Shown here: positions 16,363 to 25,829 of the stretch, one piece after another
Position numbering within the stretch: position 1 is the first letter of the stretch
Layout of the letters: each line of letters starts with the position of its first letter
From: UBA6926 sp045562535
GTDB taxonomy: Bacteria > Chloroflexota > Dehalococcoidia > UBA6926
NCBI GenBank assembly: GCA_045562535.1
Contig: JBJKVP010000003.1
Span: 310,001 to 374,000 of the forward strand
DNA length: 64,000 nucleotides
Reading direction: 5' to 3'
Program-made: the position numbers and the translations under genes
Notes under the pieces: model-generated
Told to the model about the DNA's origin: nothing
Seen by the model: the letters and a program-made list of their open reading frames with translations, nothing else
Database searches by the model: none

Positions 16363-18804
16363 ATGCGTATTTCCCTAAAATGGCTTAAAGAATATGTAGA
16401 CTTTGACTACTCTGCAGAGGAGCTCGCTGAGAAACTTACTATGGTTGGTCTAGAAGTGAGTAATATAGAAACAATAGGTGGGGGATGGGATGACATACTT
16501 GTAGGTGATGTCACAAAATTGGTCCAGCATCCTAACGCTGATCGACTAAAATTAGCCACAATCGATATAGGAAAAGAGAGTCTTACAGTTGTATGTGGTG
16601 CGCCCAACATAGAAGAAGGGCAAAAAGTACCTTTAGCTCTGATCGGATCGGAAATTTATGACGCTGACAGAAATAAAACTGTTGCTCTGAAGCCAGCAAA
16701 AATTAGAGGGATCGTTTCAGAAGGAATGGTTTGCTCCGAGCGTGAGTTACGAATTAGTGACGATCACGAAGGTATTCTAGTGCTTCCTTCGGATGCTGCT
16801 CCAGGGGTATCAATGGACGAATACCTCGGGGATACGACGCTAGAAGTTGATGCCACTCCTAACAGGCCAGATTGGCTGTCTATGATAGGTGTAGCTTGGG
16901 AAGTAGCAGCAATACTTGGCAAAACAGTTAAGATGCCGGACACAACATACGCAGAAAATAGTAAGCTCAACATAAAAGATTTGGATGTGGTCGAGGTAAT
17001 TGATGCAAATTTAGCTCCTCGGTACACTACAAGCATTATCCAAGAAATATCTGCGCATATTCCTTCACCAGGATGGATGCAATTACGGTTAAAATCCGCA
17101 GGTGTTCGGCCCATAAGTAGTGTGGTTGATATAACCAATTACGTCATGCTCGAATATGGACAGCCACTACACGCATTTGATCGAGCCAAACTTGATGCAG
17201 GTAAAGTTATAGTACGCCCGGCTAAAACTGGAGAAGTTATAGAAACGCTCGATGGTAAATCATATGAGCTTTCCACAGAAGACCTAGTAATAGCAGATAC
17301 AAAAGGCCCAGTAGGTTTAGCAGGTGTAATGGGTGGCCAAACATCTGAGGTAGACAATAATACTAAAGAAATATTATTGGAATCTGCAACTTTTCATTTC
17401 GCGTCTATCCGACGAACTGTACAAAGGCACAGACTAGAAGTAGCTGGGAAAAGAGGAACTGAAGCTTCCTTAAGATTTGAAAAATCCTTGCCTATCACGT
17501 TACCTATGGAAGCACTCAAACGGGCTACTAAGTTACTAGTTGATATATGTGGTGGGACAGCAATCGTTGGAACGATGGACACGAACCCAGACTCTGAAGA
17601 CCTATCATCTGTGACTTTAACTTCTAACAAACTAAAGAGTGTGCTAGGCCTAGACTACGGAAAAGATCAGGTATCAGACACCTTAAAGTCCTTAGGGTTC
17701 AACACTACCACGTCAGCAAATGGTGATGAGTATTCTGTCCAAGCAGAAATCCCTTTCTGGAGAGCTGATATACGCATACCTGAGGACCTAGTAGAAGAGG
17801 TGGCAAGAATCATTGGATATGATTCTATTCCCTCAACGTTGCCCTCTGGAAGCCTTCCCGAGGTATTAGATAACCACACAAGGTTAACAAAAGAATTAGT
17901 CAAAAATGTTCTTGTATCCCTAGGTTTACAAGAAACCATTAGTTATCCTTTGGTTTCGATTGAAACCATACAAAAATCAATTGGTATTCCAACACAAGAG
18001 GAGCCAATGAGAGTTTGGAATCGAATATCACCAGACCAAGAATTTCTGCGCACCACTCTGAGGGGTAGCCTTCTAAAGATTTTCGCAAGAAATGAGAAGG
18101 TGGGAAGAAACGACTCAATAAAAATCTTTGAAATAAGCAAAATATATATTCCGGTAAAAGATGAACCTCCTAAAGAGCAAGAAATGCTTCTAGGATTGAT
18201 AGGAGGGGAACAAAGTAATCGGGGTTGGAATTCTGAGAGCAAAGAGATGGATTTCTTTGATGGCAAAGGAATTATCGAATCACTGTTAGATTCTCTATCA
18301 ATTAAGCCATCCTTCACACCGAAAATTGATCGTGTATTAACTTCCGGTAGAACGGCTTCAATATCAATAGATGGTCAAGAAATCGGCGTGATAGGGGAAG
18401 TCCATCCCGACACACTCGATGATTTCGAGGTAAAAACCAAAAGAGTTACACTATTCGAAATAAATGTAGAATCACTTGCGGATTTTAGAAATTCAGAATC
18501 GCTATCTTGGAAACCAATCTCACGATTCCCAGGTCTTGTAAGACAATTAGATTTAATAACAGATGTATCCACACCCTCTGGAGCAGTAAACGATATCATT
18601 GTTAATTTTCCTTCAGTTGCTAAATCCACACTTTTGGATATCTATAGTGGGTCCCAAATACCGGAGGGTCAAAAATCTTTATCATTTGAGATTGTGTGGC
18701 AATCACCATCAAGAACATTAACGGACAAAGAAGTAGAAATCGCTTTATCCCAGCTATTAGACCTACTTAACGAGAAAACCAATTCGAAATTGAGGTTAGA
18801 GTAG
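16363..18804 (+). CDS. pheT: Phenylalanyl-tRNA synthetase beta subunit
   Basis: This 813-residue PheRS beta chain contains the OB-fold tRNA-binding domain (VGDVTKLVQHPNADRLKLAT, about residues 42-61), B3/B4 editing domain, B5 DNA-binding-like domain, the catalytically dead core and a C-terminal ferredoxin-fold anticodon-binding domain (SRFPGLVRQLDLI). I chose ATG 16363 because the family starts MRISLKWLKEYV, with GAGGTGG as ribosome-binding site. A GTG four codons upstream is open but unneeded. Length and domain order are normal. moeA follows after about 20 bp. Confidence 0.96.
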   Translation: MRISLKWLKEYVDFDYSAEELAEKLTMVGLEVSNIETIGGGWDDILVGDVTKLVQHPNADRLKLATIDIGKESLTVVCGAPNIEEGQKVPLALIGSEIYDADRNKTVALKPAKIRGIVSEGMVCSERELRISDDHEGILVLPSDAAPGVSMDEYLGDTTLEVDATPNRPDWLSMIGVAWEVAAILGKTVKMPDTTYAENSKLNIKDLDVVEVIDANLAPRYTTSIIQEISAHIPSPGWMQLRLKSAGVRPISSVVDITNYVMLEYGQPLHAFDRAKLDAGKVIVRPAKTGEVIETLDGKSYELSTEDLVIADTKGPVGLAGVMGGQTSEVDNNTKEILLESATFHFASIRRTVQRHRLEVAGKRGTEASLRFEKSLPITLPMEALKRATKLLVDICGGTAIVGTMDTNPDSEDLSSVTLTSNKLKSVLGLDYGKDQVSDTLKSLGFNTTTSANGDEYSVQAEIPFWRADIRIPEDLVEEVARIIGYDSIPSTLPSGSLPEVLDNHTRLTKELVKNVLVSLGLQETISYPLVSIETIQKSIGIPTQEEPMRVWNRISPDQEFLRTTLRGSLLKIFARNEKVGRNDSIKIFEISKIYIPVKDEPPKEQEMLLGLIGGEQSNRGWNSESKEMDFFDGKGIIESLLDSLSIKPSFTPKIDRVLTSGRTASISIDGQEIGVIGEVHPDTLDDFEVKTKRVTLFEINVESLADFRNSESLSWKPISRFPGLVRQLDLITDVSTPSGAVNDIIVNFPSVAKSTLLDIYSGSQIPEGQKSLSFEIVWQSPSRTLTDKEVEIALSQLLDLLNEKTNSKLRLE

Positions 18805-18825
18805 GATGGAATACGGAATAAACAA

Positions 18826-20097
18826 ATGATATCAGTTGAAGAAGCGCTCAGCCAAGTCATGGAAAATATAAAGCCACTAAAAATGGTACAAAACCCTATC
18901 TTGGATTCGTTGGGGTTAATTATAGGAGAAGACGTAAAATCAATGATCTCTGTGCCACCAACCAATAATTCAGGTATGGATGGTTACGCGGTACGACACC
19001 AGGATATTGTAGGAGCATCACGCAATAATCCCTCTACACTAAAAATCATCGGAGAAATCGCTGCGGGATCAACGCCAGATAAAGCCTTGGAGCCAATGAC
19101 AGCCATCCGAGTAATGACTGGCGCACCTGTACCACCAGGCGCAGACACGGTAGTAAAATTTGAAGATACCAGTGATGCAGAACGCATTAGCAAAGTCGAA
19201 GAAAAAGAAAGGATTAGCATATATAACTCACCAAACGTCGGCACTGCTATAAGGCAAGCAGGAGAGGATATAAAACCTGGTGCCACCGTATTGACCAAAG
19301 GAACAAAATTAACATCTGCTTCAATAGGAGTATTAGCTTCTTTAGGACTAGACAAAATACGCGTATACCCTCAACCGACGGTGGCAATCATCTCATCCGG
19401 TGATGAACTAACTGCGCCAGGTTCATCTTTAAGTGATGGCAATATATATGACATAAACACTTATTCTATTAGTTCGTTGGTTAAAACATATGGAGGAATT
19501 CCGAAAATTATGGGAATTGCTAAAGATGATTCTGCATCTCTCCGAGAGCTAATAGAGAAATCTAGAGAGGCAGACTTGATTATCACATCTGCTGGCGTAT
19601 CTGCTGGATATTACGATCTAGTCAAAGATGTTATACAAGAATATGGCTCGATAAGTGTGTGGAGTGTCAGAATGAGGCCTGGAAAACCAGTCGTGTTTGG
19701 AACACTTACCGGTAAGAGCACAGACCAATGGGGGAAAACTGTACCTCTAATCGGTCTTCCAGGAAACCCGGTAAGCGCTATGGTGGTATCCCATATACTG
19801 GCTAGGCCCGCAATACAAAAAATGATGGGGAAGACTTCGTTTGAGGTACCCACAGTTGAAGCGACATTAGATGATTCGATAGTCAATGAAGATGGAAGAA
19901 GAGTATATGCCAGAGCTGTTGTAAGAAAAAACTCCGACGGCACTTACGGAGCCCGTTTGGCAGGTTCGCAAGGGTCAAATATTCTTACAACCTTAGCAAA
20001 ATCAAATGGGCTAGCTATTTGCCCTGAAAACGTAAAAGAGCTTCCTGCCGGATCCAAAGTTATAGTTGAACTAATTGATCAACAATTAATTCTATAG
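18826..20097 (+). CDS. moeA: Molybdopterin molybdenumtransferase
   Basis: This 423-residue MoeA has the family pattern: GMDGYAV near residue 50, VMTGAPVPPGADTVV near 105, a molybdopterin-binding MoCF domain with ISSGDEL near 190 and GLPGNPVSA near 309, and a C-terminal beta domain. It inserts molybdate into adenylylated molybdopterin. It starts close behind pheT on the same strand. With mobB it indicates a complete Moco route elsewhere in the genome. Confidence 0.94.
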   Translation: MISVEEALSQVMENIKPLKMVQNPILDSLGLIIGEDVKSMISVPPTNNSGMDGYAVRHQDIVGASRNNPSTLKIIGEIAAGSTPDKALEPMTAIRVMTGAPVPPGADTVVKFEDTSDAERISKVEEKERISIYNSPNVGTAIRQAGEDIKPGATVLTKGTKLTSASIGVLASLGLDKIRVYPQPTVAIISSGDELTAPGSSLSDGNIYDINTYSISSLVKTYGGIPKIMGIAKDDSASLRELIEKSREADLIITSAGVSAGYYDLVKDVIQEYGSISVWSVRMRPGKPVVFGTLTGKSTDQWGKTVPLIGLPGNPVSAMVVSHILARPAIQKMMGKTSFEVPTVEATLDDSIVNEDGRRVYARAVVRKNSDGTYGARLAGSQGSNILTTLAKSNGLAICPENVKELPAGSKVIVELIDQQLIL

Positions 20098-20304
20098 ATC
20101 TTGCTCCTTTAAACGACGATAGACTCGAGTTAGCGAAAAATCGAATTTAAACCTCTTACCCTGCCATCAAAACTACTATGGTTTTCCATTCACTCCATAG
20201 GATGCTCTATGAATACTGGAATTTCTAGGAATAAGATAGAACCTGTAAGTTTCTTAATGTATGCTGGGCATATTGAAATAGTAGGAAATTGTAGGTGAAA
20301 CATC

Positions 20305-20541
20305 ATGTCAACAAAAGCGTTCGTGCTAATTGAAACTTCGGTAGGAAAAACCCAGGAAGCTTTCGACAAATTAAGCGAAGTCTCCGAACTAACCTCCGTT
20401 GACACAGTCACGGGGCCCTACGACATCATTGCCGTTGTTGAAAGCAGTGACCTCGACTCAGTGGGTAATATTGTAACGACAAGAATACATACGATTGAAG
20501 GAATACTGAGAACCGTCAGTTGCTTAAGCGTCAGTTTATAA
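20305..20541 (+). CDS. Stand-alone Lrp/AsnC ligand-binding (RAM) domain protein
   Basis: The 78-residue product is a single RAM domain with the beta-alpha-beta layout and the segment VTGPYDIIAVVESSDLDSVG, typical of Lrp/AsnC C-terminal effector domains. No helix-turn-helix precedes it. Such single-domain proteins form rings that bind amino acids and may modulate full-length Lrp regulators. The ATG follows TAGGTGAAAC. The 207-bp leader back to moeA holds no convincing gene. Confidence 0.82.
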   Translation: MSTKAFVLIETSVGKTQEAFDKLSEVSELTSVDTVTGPYDIIAVVESSDLDSVGNIVTTRIHTIEGILRTVSCLSVSL

Positions 20542-20665
20542 GAAATTCCGAACCGCTAAATTTATAATATTACATCTCTCAGTAGATAAATATCTTTATA
20601 AAATTAACCAAATGTCGTTCCATTTACCAATCAAAAGGGTTAGATTCCTTATAGTAGTCTAATGA

Positions 20666-20693
20666 TTACAATATACTGAATAAATGGTATAGT
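20666..20693 (+). promoter_or_regulatory. Possible sigma-70 promoter of the acyl-CoA dehydrogenase array
   Basis: TTACAA and TATAGT are separated by 16 nt, about 70 nt before the first dehydrogenase start of the array. The match is moderate and the region is AT-rich, so this is tentative. Confidence 0.3.
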
Positions 20694-20764
20694 TGTGGCG
20701 CTGGTAGATTCAGCGGGGAATGACTATTCAGATGAACATTATGAGCTTAGGTTAGGAGAAAATC

Positions 20765-21970
20765 ATGGATTTCACCTTTGATTCAGAAGCAGAAAAATTT
20801 AGAGCTGAGGTACGGGCTTTTATTCAGAAAAATTGGGATCCCAAAGATTTCAATACAGATTTAAACGTTTTTGGTTATGACTTTGATAACCCAGAATACA
20901 GAGACCACGCTGGAAAATTTCAGAAAAAACTTATTGAGCAAGGGTACTGGACCATGTCTTGGCCTGAAGAATATGGCGGGCAAGCTGCTCCTTTAACTAA
21001 GCAAGTCGTTTATTCTGAAGAATTGGCTTACGCTGGCGCTCCTCAAGGAACTCCTGGGGGCAATATTACCGGAGCAATAATGTTCCATGGTAACGATGAT
21101 ATAAAATCGGAATTTTTAGGCAAAATGGCAAAGAATGAGATTAATTGGGCTCAAGGATTCTCTGAACCAAACGCAGGTACAGACCTCGCTAGCCTCACTA
21201 CCAGAGGTGTTGAAGATGGAGACGATTACGTTGTTAACGGACAAAAAATTTGGTCTTCTGGATCACATTATGCTGATTGGTATCACGTTCTAGTACGAAC
21301 TGACCCCGAAGCACCGAAGCACCGGGGAATAACATACCTGATGATGCAACTAAAAGATCAAGATGGCACTCAAATGCCTGGAATTACCTTGCGCCCTCTC
21401 TACGACATGTTTGGTCGCCGACGTTGGAACGAAGTATTCATGGACGATGTACGAGTACCCAAAAGGCAAATAATAGGAGAGGTCAATAGAGGCTGGTATG
21501 CGGCAATGACCACTCTTAACTTTGAGCGAGCAGGAGGCACTGGAGCCAGAAATGTAGCGGTTCTAGAAAATTTTATTAGTCTTGCAAAACGATTGAAATT
21601 TAATAACGAGCCGATTCTAAACGACCCGCTTGTAAGACATAAATTAGCAGATCTCCGAATAAGAGTTGAAACAGGAAGAATGTTATCCCTACGCCTGATC
21701 TGGCTACAATCCAAGGGAGAAGTGCCACAAACTGAAAGCCTAATAGCGAATTTCTACGGTTCTACCATGAACAAGTTCCATTTTTGGCCTACATTGGCTC
21801 ATATATTAGGTCCTTACAGAGCTCTTCTTCAAGGGGAGAAGAGATCCCCCGACAATGGGATGTATGGCACAAACTATGCGCTAAGTATGGTGACTGGATA
21901 TGCCGGTGGCGGAGGAATCCTCTTATCGCCTAACTTGATAGCACAAAGAGGACTGGGGTTGCCTAGATAG
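20765..21970 (+). CDS. Acyl-CoA dehydrogenase family protein (subtype A)
   Basis: First gene of the array, 401 residues. Motifs include MSWPEEYGGQAAPL, SEPNAGTDLASL, GQKIWSSG and MTTLNFER, with the likely catalytic Glu at residue 254. The C-terminus has a Gly-rich GYAGGGGILL instead of the usual GT(S/T)EIQ, and then the cluster-wide IAQRGLGLPR ending. Subtype A is shared with the genes at 23.2 and 27.1 kb. The ribosome-binding site is TTAGGAG. It is expected to form FAD-bound oligomers that desaturate an acyl-CoA; the chain type is unknown. Because the A and B subtypes differ around the flavin site, heteromeric A/B enzymes are possible. Confidence 0.92.
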   Translation: MDFTFDSEAEKFRAEVRAFIQKNWDPKDFNTDLNVFGYDFDNPEYRDHAGKFQKKLIEQGYWTMSWPEEYGGQAAPLTKQVVYSEELAYAGAPQGTPGGNITGAIMFHGNDDIKSEFLGKMAKNEINWAQGFSEPNAGTDLASLTTRGVEDGDDYVVNGQKIWSSGSHYADWYHVLVRTDPEAPKHRGITYLMMQLKDQDGTQMPGITLRPLYDMFGRRRWNEVFMDDVRVPKRQIIGEVNRGWYAAMTTLNFERAGGTGARNVAVLENFISLAKRLKFNNEPILNDPLVRHKLADLRIRVETGRMLSLRLIWLQSKGEVPQTESLIANFYGSTMNKFHFWPTLAHILGPYRALLQGEKRSPDNGMYGTNYALSMVTGYAGGGGILLSPNLIAQRGLGLPR

Positions 21971-21986
21971 AATAGATTCTATCTAG
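21963..21986. repeat. 11-bp inverted repeat across the dehydrogenase stop codon
   Basis: CTAGATAGAAT and ATTCTATCTAG flank AG and cover the TAG stop. It could fold as a strong A/T-rich hairpin at the mRNA 3' end, but no U-run follows. Confidence 0.4.
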
Positions 21987-22369
21987 ATTGCTATCTGAAT
22001 TCCTTCAGAAATAGTTATTGTATTTCTATGGAAAGACATCAGTTCCTCGTTGCATTTAACAGCTTTTATATCTAGGAAATGTGTTGCAATAAATAATTGT
22101 GGGGCTAATCCATCCCTAACAGATTCTTAATCTCCCCCTCGTCCCCTATAGCCCATACGGTAGAGGACATATCCAACTATAGCTACTACTAAAGCCCCTA
22201 GAAGCCCAATAACATTCCATACAATTTCCATAATATTCCAGCTCTTATTAATGCTCTTTAAAAAACTTAATTGTAAATTAAAGGCATTTGCCCCTTCCAT
22301 TCAATCCATATCTTTTCATTTGATTCGCTTTCGTATCAGTCGTTTTCACTAGCTGAGAATTCGTGACTA
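21987..22369. other. Intergenic region, mostly featureless
   Basis: Apart from one possible 34-residue membrane microprotein on the minus strand (22127-22231), I see no RNA gene, operator or coding sequence here. Confidence 0.5.
22127..22231 (-). CDS. Possible 34-residue single-span membrane microprotein
   Basis: A short frame starting ATG at 22231 encodes one hydrophobic helix (VIGLLGALVVAIVGYVLY) followed by a basic, glycine-rich tail (RMGYRGRGGD). This is the charge pattern of an N-out/C-in single-span peptide. CTGGA lies just upstream as a weak ribosome-binding site. It sits between the first dehydrogenase and the PlsY-like gene. Coding status is uncertain because the frame is short and unaligned. 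Confidence 0.4.
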   Translation of the reverse strand: MEIVWNVIGLLGALVVAIVGYVLYRMGYRGRGGD

Positions 22370-23044
22370 CTAACTAATACTTATTTTTCGCATCAGAGTT
22401 TTTATAAAAAATAAATCATATACAAACTCTGATCGAATAAAAACAAGTAAAGCTGATAACACCATGCATATCAGTCCCCAGAAATCGGGAAAATCATACT
22501 GTAATCCAACAAGATTATAACTATAGTTAAAAGAATAACTTACTATCATCGTAGTAATAACAAGAGACACTCCAGAACCTACAAATTTCCAATCTGTATT
22601 TTTTATTTTAAAGAGCAATAGTATGCCTAATGGAACATTCATAAAAACAACTAGTGGATTTAAAATCAATAGAATACCCAATAATTTTGCCAGTCCAGAA
22701 CCTCCCTTAAAAGAATGGAAAATCGGGAAAAATGATCCTAATAGAAAGATTGCAGCAAAACCAGAAAAAACAATTGGATGAAAGTCAAAAACATTCTGAA
22801 GTAAATATTTAATAAAAAATAAGGATAGAAAAGCAGTTGAAATATCGCCAATTAAAACGACAATCCCATATTTAGCTCCTAATTGGAGAGTGGTATTTGC
22901 CATTCCCGGATTTTTAGTTCCTAATTTTCTTACGTCTTTACCACTAATTTTTGTTGCTATAATCGCCCATAAAATAGAACCAGTCAAATAACTAAAAACC
23001 ATGATTAAAAAAAACCATGCCAGATTATTAACAAAATTATCCAT
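22370..23044 (-). CDS. Divergent PlsY-family glycerol-3-phosphate acyltransferase
   Basis: This 224-residue multi-helix membrane protein keeps the order of PlsY motifs in altered form: TGSILWAIIATK for GSIPFG..K, GTKNPGMAN for GSGNPGATN, and FKGGSGLAK for KGGKG. PlsY transfers acyl groups from acyl-phosphate to glycerol-3-phosphate. Replacement of the last motif Lys by Ser and loss of the PFG sequence make the standard activity uncertain, and it may be a paralogue with another acceptor. It runs against the surrounding dehydrogenase genes. There is no clear ribosome-binding site. Confidence 0.7.
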   Translation of the reverse strand: MDNFVNNLAWFFLIMVFSYLTGSILWAIIATKISGKDVRKLGTKNPGMANTTLQLGAKYGIVVLIGDISTAFLSLFFIKYLLQNVFDFHPIVFSGFAAIFLLGSFFPIFHSFKGGSGLAKLLGILLILNPLVVFMNVPLGILLLFKIKNTDWKFVGSGVSLVITTMIVSYSFNYSYNLVGLQYDFPDFWGLICMVLSALLVFIRSEFVYDLFFIKTLMRKISIS

Positions 23045-23237
23045 GCAGGAATATTATCATAGCGTTAAGTGAATTCTTGATTCTCACTAAGCCACGTGAG
23101 TTCATTATCGCAAGGATACGTGTGTCCATTCTAAAAGAAGACTGTATGGTACTTTACGTCCCTTAGAGTATGGTGTTATGGTGCCAGTTATAAGGGGAAT
23201 TCTCTTTTACGATTGGGACTAAGAGGAGGAAAAGCTC

Positions 23238-24449
23238 ATGGATTTTAAAGCATCAAAAGAAGATGAAGAATTTAGACTAGAAGTTCGTCAGTTTATCCAA
23301 GATAATTGGGATCCGAAAGGTTTCTTAGGACATGAGATGTCTGTTCGGTCCTGGGATTTCGACAACCCGCTTTCTCGAGAAAATGATAAGGAATTTACCA
23401 AGAAATTAGTTGACCAGGGCTGGTACACAATGTCATGGCCAAAGGAGTACGGAGGAGGACAATACCCACTAAGCAAACAATTCGTATATACGGAAGAGTT
23501 GGCTTATGCCGGTGCTCCTGGAGGGTCGCCTGCTTCCAATATTACTGGCGCTATCATGATGCATGGATCAGACGAGGCTAAGAAAACTTTTTTGCCTAAA
23601 ATGGCTGCCGGAGATATTGAATGGGCCCAAGGTTTTTCAGAGCCAAATGCTGGAACAGACCTTGCCAGCTTACAAACTAGAGCCGTTGAAGATGGCGATG
23701 ATTTTGTTGTAACTGGTCAAAAAATATGGTCCTCAGGAGCCCATTTAGGTGACTGGTACCACGTACTAGTACGAACTGATCCCGACGCTCCTAAACACAG
23801 GGGGATCACGTATCTCATGATGAACCTCAAAGATGAAGATGGTGAAAGACCTGAAGGTCTAACCCTTCGTCCGTTGTACGATATGATGGGTCGCTGGAGA
23901 TGGTGCGAGGTCTTTATGGATGAGGTCAGAGTGCCCAAGAAATACGTTCTCGGTGAGGTTAATAGAGGCTGGTATGCAGCAATGACTACACTGAATTTTG
24001 AGAGAACAGGTACCGAAGGTCCAACTCGGCATATCGGTATTCTTGATAGATTTCTTGATATGCTCAAAGAAACCAAGCTTAATGGAGAATCAATACTAAA
24101 AGATCCACTAGTAAAACATCAAATCGCTGATCTTCGAATAAGATTAGAAGCCGATAGAATGCTAGCAACGAGGGTTGCTTGGATGCAGGCACAAGGGGAA
24201 GTCCCACAATCAGAAGGTGCGATTTCAGGATTAGCAAACCAAATAACCGCTAAATTACATTTTTGGCCGTTATTAGCCAAAATAATCCAAGATTATGGAA
24301 TATTGAACGTTGGTGAAGAACGAGCTCCCCATAACGGACTTTATGGAGGATATAATGCCATATCTTTGAGCCAAGGCTTCGGTGGTGGTGGTGGAATTCT
24401 TCTTGGTCCAAGCATTATCGCTCAAAGAGGACTTGGATTACCTAGATAA
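23238..24449 (+). CDS. Acyl-CoA dehydrogenase family protein (subtype A)
   Basis: 403 residues, close to the 20.8-kb copy: MSWPKEYGGGQYPL, SEPNAGTDLASL, GQKIWSSGAH, MTTLNFERTG with the IVD-type Glu, and GFGGGGGILLGPS before IIAQRGLGLPR. It has its own GAGGAGG ribosome-binding site, 9 nt before ATG. A 190-bp leader separates it from the opposite-strand PlsY-like gene, so a promoter probably lies there. The function is alpha-beta desaturation of an acyl-CoA with ETF as acceptor, inferred from the family. Confidence 0.92.
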   Translation: MDFKASKEDEEFRLEVRQFIQDNWDPKGFLGHEMSVRSWDFDNPLSRENDKEFTKKLVDQGWYTMSWPKEYGGGQYPLSKQFVYTEELAYAGAPGGSPASNITGAIMMHGSDEAKKTFLPKMAAGDIEWAQGFSEPNAGTDLASLQTRAVEDGDDFVVTGQKIWSSGAHLGDWYHVLVRTDPDAPKHRGITYLMMNLKDEDGERPEGLTLRPLYDMMGRWRWCEVFMDEVRVPKKYVLGEVNRGWYAAMTTLNFERTGTEGPTRHIGILDRFLDMLKETKLNGESILKDPLVKHQIADLRIRLEADRMLATRVAWMQAQGEVPQSEGAISGLANQITAKLHFWPLLAKIIQDYGILNVGEERAPHNGLYGGYNAISLSQGFGGGGGILLGPSIIAQRGLGLPR

Positions 24450-24543
24450 AGCATTATTGAATAGGTTTAGAGTAATAGATACTAACGCGCTATTTAGCCT
24501 AAAAACTAGTTGCGTAGCTTATTAATAGAGGTTTTTGCAATTA

Positions 24544-25767
24544 ATGGAATCTAAATATCGCTTTGTGTTCATCGTTTCTATAGCTACAGTAACTATATTA
24601 TTAGTTCTTAATAACCAATTGATGCTGGGACCACTTCTAGTCCCTATTTCAAGTGATTTGAATACTAGCATAGCTTTAACCGGTCAATTAGTTGCTATCA
24701 CATCATCTACTTGGGCTATCAGCGGTCCCAGTGGTGGCCCTTTTTCCGACACCTATGGACGAAAACCCGTCGTTTTAGTAGGTATGACAACAATGATAAT
24801 AGCAAATCTACTAACAGCAACAGCCAAGCAATTTATTAGTGTTGCGATCGGCAGATTGCTTCTCGGGTTAGGTGCGGGCTTAGTACCACCTACCATCGTC
24901 GCAACCATTGGAGATCATGTAGATACAAAACACAGAGGTCAAGCCATCGGACTGATGATGGCTTTTAGTCGACTCGGGTCAATTTTAGGACTGCCTTTAA
25001 TAGCAATGTTAGCGGACTCGGTGAATTGGCGGGCTCCTTTCATAGTAATAGCCGCTCTATTATCAATTCTTGCAACGAGCTTTATTTTCATCTTCCCAAC
25101 ATCTAATACCAATGGTAGCCAATCTCTAAATTTTTTTTCGCGTATATATAAAGCTATAAAAACGCCCACTTTTCGACCCCTCTTAACCGCAAACCTCATG
25201 ACTCAAGCATGTGCACATTTAATCACAACTTACTTTGCTTCTCTGTTAGTGTCCAGATATAGCTACACGGTATCTCAATCAGGTCTTGCAAACGGAGTAG
25301 TTGTAGGAGGCATGGCATTAGGGAACATAAGCGGAGGCCAATTAATTGGAAAGCCCTGGGGTCCAAAAGCCGCTTTAGGGGCTCTTATATTAACTAGCAT
25401 GATGGGCCCTGCCGCTTTTTCAGTTGAATCGAGTAGCCTATTTACCATCTTATTCTCTTCGATCATGGGGTTTGGGGTAATGTTTGCTGTAACCAGCTTC
25501 TTAACCATCACTACTAATTTGAATCAAGAAGCTAGGGGGGCTTCTGTGGGGCTCTTTGCTGCTTCTAATCAAATAGGCGCAGTGCTAGGAGCGGTAAGTG
25601 GTGGTATATCTTTAGAAGCAACTTCTTCGTTCTCTGGACTAGGGTTAATCATCGCCTTACTAGCTTTAACTGGTGTTTGCGCCGGCATCTTAGCATTATT
25701 TCGCAACCCTAATAAAAAGCAAGATATTGTCAATTACCCAAAAGGAGAAAATAATCCGATAGAGTAG
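24544..25767 (+). CDS. MFS transporter, drug/H+ antiporter-like
   Basis: 407 residues with 12 hydrophobic segments. The loop 2-3 motif DTYGRKPVVLVG and the helix 4-5 segment GRLLLGLGAGLVPPT resemble multidrug and metabolite exporters of the DHA group more than the OFA-type carriers at 11-14 kb. ATG 24544 is preferred, with AGAGG about 13 nt upstream; TTG 24535 is an alternative. It lies inside the dehydrogenase array in the same orientation, 62 bp before the next gene, so it may carry the substrate or product of that pathway. Confidence 0.85.
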   Translation: MESKYRFVFIVSIATVTILLVLNNQLMLGPLLVPISSDLNTSIALTGQLVAITSSTWAISGPSGGPFSDTYGRKPVVLVGMTTMIIANLLTATAKQFISVAIGRLLLGLGAGLVPPTIVATIGDHVDTKHRGQAIGLMMAFSRLGSILGLPLIAMLADSVNWRAPFIVIAALLSILATSFIFIFPTSNTNGSQSLNFFSRIYKAIKTPTFRPLLTANLMTQACAHLITTYFASLLVSRYSYTVSQSGLANGVVVGGMALGNISGGQLIGKPWGPKAALGALILTSMMGPAAFSVESSSLFTILFSSIMGFGVMFAVTSFLTITTNLNQEARGASVGLFAASNQIGAVLGAVSGGISLEATSSFSGLGLIIALLALTGVCAGILALFRNPNKKQDIVNYPKGENNPIE

Positions 25768-25829
25768 TATATTAGGTAAAGAAAACTTAAGATAGTGTTT
25801 TATAAAACAAGTGAAAAATGGAGCGGGTC

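Noticed and set aside
20210..20299. 29-residue frame upstream of the RAM-domain gene
   Set aside because: It has no ribosome-binding site, no hydrophobic or metal-binding pattern, and runs into the next gene's leader.
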